The translations under genes were made by a program, and so were the position numbers. From an uncultured Gammaproteobacteria bacterium (GTDB taxonomy: Bacteria; Pseudomonadota; Gammaproteobacteria; Nitrosococcales; Methylophagaceae), in the NCBI GenBank assembly GCA_913058195.1, contig CAJXPP010000060.1, positions 1 to 10,113 on the forward strand: DNA of 10,113 bases, given 5' to 3'. Position 1 is the first letter of the stretch. Every line of letters starts with the position of its first letter. The notes under the pieces were generated by a model. It made no database searches. It was not told the DNA's origin and was given only the letters and a program-made list of their open reading frames with translations. This document shows positions 7,844 to 10,113 of the stretch, in pieces.

Positions 7844-7860
7844 AAAACCCATCATAAGCT

Positions 7861-7873
7861 TTACTTATGATAA
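7861..7873. promoter_or_regulatory. Candidate CbbR operator 1 (TTA-N7-TAA)
   Basis: TTACTTATGATAA matches the TTA-N7-TAA core of CbbR binding sites (a form of the LysR T-N11-A motif) exactly. It is the promoter-distal site for cbbM and lies immediately upstream of cbbR, so it could serve as the recognition site and in autorepression. Confidence 0.55.
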
Positions 7874-7892
7874 AAATCAAAACATTTGAGTT

Positions 7893-7905
7893 TTATTTAA
7901 GTTAA
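7893..7905. promoter_or_regulatory. Candidate CbbR operator 2 (TTA-N7-TAA)
   Basis: TTATTTAAGTTAA is a second exact TTA-N7-TAA match, 32 bp (about three helical turns) from the first. If transcription of cbbM starts near 7926-7930, its centre falls at about -27 to -31 and that of the first site at about -59 to -63. This is close to the recognition/activation layout of LysR-regulated promoters. Confidence 0.55.
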
Positions 7906-7913
7906 AAATGGCC

Positions 7914-7919
7914 TAGAAT
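7914..7919 (+). promoter_or_regulatory. Possible -10 element of the cbbM promoter
   Basis: TAGAAT (5 of 6 to TATAAT) lies 9 bases beyond operator 2, with no good -35 hexamer upstream, as expected for an activator-dependent promoter. A rival perfect TATAAT exists at 7989-7994, but it would leave a leader of only about 17 bases and place the operators more than 90 bases upstream. Choice between them is inference. Confidence 0.3.
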
Positions 7920-7925
7920 CAATAC

Positions 7926-7940
7926 ACGTTAAGAGAACGT
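7926..7940. repeat. 15-bp interrupted palindrome upstream of cbbM
   Basis: ACGTT (7926-7930) and AACGT (7936-7940) form an inverted repeat around AAGAG. It could be another regulator half-site pair or an element at the 5' end of the transcript. It does not fit TTA-N7-TAA exactly. Confidence 0.4.
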
Positions 7941-7965
7941 AAACATTTACCAAATATTTTAGAAC

Positions 7966-7982
7966 GGCGAATAATTCTCGCC
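7966..7982 (+). other. Small hairpin in the presumed cbbM leader
   Basis: GGCGA (7966-7970) pairs with TCGCC (7978-7982) across a 7-base AT-rich loop. It lies about 20 bases before the ribosome binding site. If the transcript starts upstream it would form a short 5' UTR stem, possibly protective. Confidence 0.35.
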
Positions 7983-8017
7983 ACTGACTATAATTCAATA
8001 GAGAGAAGGTATTAATA

Positions 8018-9400
8018 ATGGATCAATCATCACGTTATGCAGATCTCAGTCTGAAAGAAGAAGATCTAATCGCAAATGGCGGCCACATGCTTGTCGCCTA
8101 TACCATGACCCCTATGCCAGGCTTTGGCGGCTATTTAGAAACAGCTGCTCATTTTGCTGCCGAATCCTCAACAGGTACCAATGTTGAAGTTTCAACAACT
8201 GATGACTTCACTAAAGACCTCGATGCAATGGTCTACGAGATTGATGAAGCTAAAGGCATCATGAAAATTGCTTACCCAAACGACCTGTTTGACCGTAATA
8301 TCATTGATGGCCGCACTATGGTTGTATCATTTCTAACGCTTGCCATTGGTAACAACCAAGGCATGGGCGATGTGCAATGCGCGCAAATGCAAGATTTCTA
8401 TGTACCAAAAGCAATGTTAGATATTTTTGATGGCCCATCAATGGACATCACCGATATGTGGAATACGCTTGGTCGTAGCCGCGTAGATGGTGGTTATATC
8501 GCTGGTACAATCATCAAACCTAAATTAGGTCTTCGTCCTAAGCCTTTCGCAGAAGCAGCATACCAATTCTGGTTAGGTGGTGACTTCATCAAAAATGATG
8601 AACCACAAGGAAACCAAGTCTACGCACGCATGAAAGATGTAACGCCATTAGTGGCTGACTCAATGAGACGTGCTCAAGATGAAACAGGTGAAGCAAAATT
8701 ATTCTCTGCTAATATCACAGCCGATGATCACCATGAAATGTGTGCTCGTGCTGATTATATTTTAGAAACATTTGCTGAAAATGCACATCACGTTGCATTC
8801 TTAGTTGATGGTTATGTTGGTGGCCCAGGTATGGTGACAACTGCTCGTCGTAACTACCCTAACCAATATCTACATTACCATCGTGCAGGTCATGGTGCAG
8901 TAACATCACCATCGTCTGTTCGTGGTTATAATGCCTTTGTTTTAGGTAAACTTTCGCGTCTTATGGGTGCGTCTGGTATCCACGTAGGCACAATGGGTTA
9001 CGGTAAAATGGAAGGTGGCGCAGATGATCGTAACATCGCTTATATGATCGAACGTGATAGTGCTGATGGTCCTTTCTTCCATCAAGAATGGCATGGTATG
9101 AAACCAACCACACCGATCATTTCTGGTGGTATGAATGCACTACGTTTACCTGGTTTCTTTGAAAACTTAGGTCACGGTAATGTTATAAACACTTCTGGTG
9201 GTGGCGCTTATGGCCATATTGATAGCCCAGCTGCTGGTGCAACATCATTGCGTCAAGCATTCGAATGTTGGAAAGCGGGTGCAGATCCGATTGAATTTGC
9301 TAAAGAGCATCATGAATTTGCTCGTGCATTTGAATCATTCCCTGGTGATGCTGATAAAATATTCCCAGGATGGCGTGAAAAATTGGGCGTACATAAGTAA
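8018..9400 (+). CDS. cbbM: Form II ribulose-1,5-bisphosphate carboxylase/oxygenase (RuBisCO)
   Basis: This is the CO2-fixing enzyme of the Calvin cycle, the small-subunit-free form II type. It is complete at 460 residues and clearly similar to Rhodospirillum rubrum RuBisCO from the first residues (MDQSSRY, then KEEDLIA). Active-site residues are all present: Glu49, Asn112 (GNNQGMGD), Lys167 in GTIIKPKLGLRP, the carbamylated Lys192 with metal ligands Asp194 and Glu195 in GGDFIKNDEPQGNQ, His288 and Arg289 in HYHRAGHGAV, loop-6 Lys330 in GTMGYGKMEGG, and Ser369 in ISGGMNALRLPGFF. Numbering is one higher than R. rubrum. Form II enzymes have low CO2/O2 specificity and suit high-CO2 or low-oxygen settings. 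The ribosome binding site AGAAGG (8004-8009) is 8 bases from the ATG. It is divergent from cbbR, and cbbQ lies downstream. Confidence 0.99.
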   Translation: MDQSSRYADLSLKEEDLIANGGHMLVAYTMTPMPGFGGYLETAAHFAAESSTGTNVEVSTTDDFTKDLDAMVYEIDEAKGIMKIAYPNDLFDRNIIDGRTMVVSFLTLAIGNNQGMGDVQCAQMQDFYVPKAMLDIFDGPSMDITDMWNTLGRSRVDGGYIAGTIIKPKLGLRPKPFAEAAYQFWLGGDFIKNDEPQGNQVYARMKDVTPLVADSMRRAQDETGEAKLFSANITADDHHEMCARADYILETFAENAHHVAFLVDGYVGGPGMVTTARRNYPNQYLHYHRAGHGAVTSPSSVRGYNAFVLGKLSRLMGASGIHVGTMGYGKMEGGADDRNIAYMIERDSADGPFFHQEWHGMKPTTPIISGGMNALRLPGFFENLGHGNVINTSGGGAYGHIDSPAAGATSLRQAFECWKAGADPIEFAKEHHEFARAFESFPGDADKIFPGWREKLGVHK

Positions 9401-9425
9401 GCTCAAAGCCAAAGAAAAAAGATAC

Positions 9426-9445
9426 CTCCCTGCTTCGGCAGGGAG
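9426..9445 (+). other. UUCG-tetraloop hairpin between cbbM and cbbQ
   Basis: CTCCCTGC (9426-9433) pairs perfectly with GCAGGGAG (9438-9445) around a C(TTCG)G tetraloop, an exceptionally stable RNA fold. It starts 26 bases after the cbbM stop. No T-run follows, so it is more likely an mRNA-stabilising or partial attenuating element that keeps cbbM message abundant relative to cbbQ than a full terminator. The rest of the 171-base spacer (9401-9571) shows no gene or other clear signal. Confidence 0.7.
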
Positions 9446-9571
9446 ACTATCCCCTCCCATAAACAGCTTAATAATTATCCTGTTTATACATAATAAAAAG
9501 CATTCAGTAAAACGAATGACTCATCCCATTTTTTTTCCTGAGTTCTTTTCTCTAATAAAGAAGCCAACACT

Positions 9572-10098
9572 ATGACTGATACAAACCAATATCTAATCAA
9601 AGACGAACCTTTCTACCAAGTACAAAGTGATGAGGTAGAACTATATAGTGCAGCCTATGAAGCGCGCTTGCCCGTCATGGTTAAAGGTCCTACTGGTTGT
9701 GGTAAATCACGTTTCATTGAACATATGGCATGGAAACTCAATAAGCCATTGATCACTGTTGCCTGTAATGAAGATATGACTGCTTCTGACTTGGTCGGTC
9801 GTTACTTATTAGATGCAAATGGTACACGTTGGTTAGATGGTCCCTTAACGGTTGCTGCACGTATTGGTGCAATTTGTTATTTAGATGAAGTGGTTGAAGC
9901 GCGCCAAGATACAACGGTAGTGATTCACCCTTTAACAGATCATCGTCGAGTATTGCCACTCGATAAGAAAGGTGAGTTACTTGAGGCTCATCCTGATTTC
10001 CAACTGGTTATTTCTTATAACCCTGGTTACCAAAGTCTAATGAAGGACTTAAAACAATCTACCAAACAACGTTTTACTGCCTTTGAGTTTGATTATCC
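9572..10098 (+). CDS. cbbQ: RuBisCO activase AAA+ subunit CbbQ (3' partial)
   Basis: The N-terminal 175 or so residues of a CbbQ/NorQ-type MoxR-family AAA+ ATPase are present; family members are usually about 260-270 residues. Landmarks are the Walker A GPTGCGKS (39-46), Walker B ICYLDE (101-106), a sensor-1-like Asn150 in LVISYNPGYQ, and TKQRF (164-168), a likely arginine region. CbbQ hexamers work with the von Willebrand factor-A protein CbbO to strip inhibitory sugar phosphates from RuBisCO. The position after cbbM supports a form II-specific activase. The reading frame runs open into the right-hand adapter, so the missing end is a library artefact; native bases stop at about 10098. The start ATG at 9572 has only a weak AAGAAG-like ribosome binding site 8 bases upstream. 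cbbO would be expected next. Confidence 0.95.
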
Positions 10099-10113
10099 CT
10101 GTCTCTTATACAC
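10099..10113 (-). other. Untrimmed Tn5 mosaic-end adapter (right end)
   Basis: CTGTCTCTTATACAC is the first 15 bases of the reverse complement of the Tn5 mosaic end found at 13-31. It faces inward, as expected for a tagmented library fragment. One or two boundary bases could be native by chance. It is not genomic and should be trimmed. Confidence 0.96.

Noticed and set aside
7989..7994. Perfect TATAAT as the main cbbM -10 element
   Set aside because: It has no -35 partner, would leave a leader of about 17 bases, and would put the CbbR motifs too far upstream; kept only as an alternative in the promoter entry.
9501..9536. CATTC/GAATG inverted repeat followed by a T-run as a terminator before cbbQ
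   Set aside because: The stem is only 5 bp and AT-rich, and the T-run starts about 10 bases after it, so it does not fit an intrinsic terminator.
9198..9575. Open frame of 125 codons overlapping the end of cbbM
   Set aside because: It is an out-of-frame shadow of cbbM running into the spacer; composition is not protein-like and it has no ribosome binding site or recognisable domain.
9753..9959. Antisense open frame of 68 codons near the right end
   Set aside because: It is antisense to the CbbQ ATPase region with its Walker motifs, so it is a shadow.

Overview
The window is a bacterial fragment flanked at both ends by untrimmed library adapter. Bases 1-31 are the Nextera read-2 adapter ending in the 19-bp Tn5 mosaic end. 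Bases 10099-10113 are the start of the inverse mosaic end. Native DNA is therefore about 32-10098, and the genes touching the two ends are truncated by the fragment, not by biology.

The host looks like an AT-rich gammaproteobacterium able to fix CO2. The evidence is a gammaproteobacterial-type mutY-yggX pair, an AsmA protein, and a complete form II RuBisCO gene (cbbM) with a divergent CbbR-type regulator and the start of cbbQ. The combination fits a sulfur-oxidising or similar chemolithoautotroph, but genus and energy source cannot be read from this DNA.

Layout. (1) 32-5611, all on the + strand: the 3' part of an uncharacterised protein with a PilZ-like C-terminus, an AsmA-family envelope protein, the DNA repair glycosylase mutY, the iron/oxidative-stress protein yggX, and a CspA-family cold-shock protein. 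The block closes with a strong intrinsic terminator (5636-5667). (2) 5712-6943, + strand: a membrane-anchored putative zinc metalloprotease overlapping by ATGA with a HugZ/PNPOx-like split-barrel protein. (3) 6935-7843, - strand: a LysR-type regulator that converges with, and overlaps, the split-barrel gene. (4) 8018 to the end, + strand: cbbM, a spacer with a UUCG-capped hairpin, then cbbQ cut by the fragment end.

How the genes work together: CbbR probably controls cbbM from the 174-base divergent spacer. That spacer carries two exact TTA-N7-TAA motifs 32 bp (about three helical turns) apart, a classical LysR recognition/activation layout. CbbQ is the AAA+ motor of the CbbQO RuBisCO activase, so cbbO is expected just beyond the right end. 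MutY and YggX both relate to oxidative damage and are commonly adjacent. No tRNA, rRNA, CRISPR array, native insertion sequence or phage gene was seen, and no gene-free stretch exceeds 300 bases.
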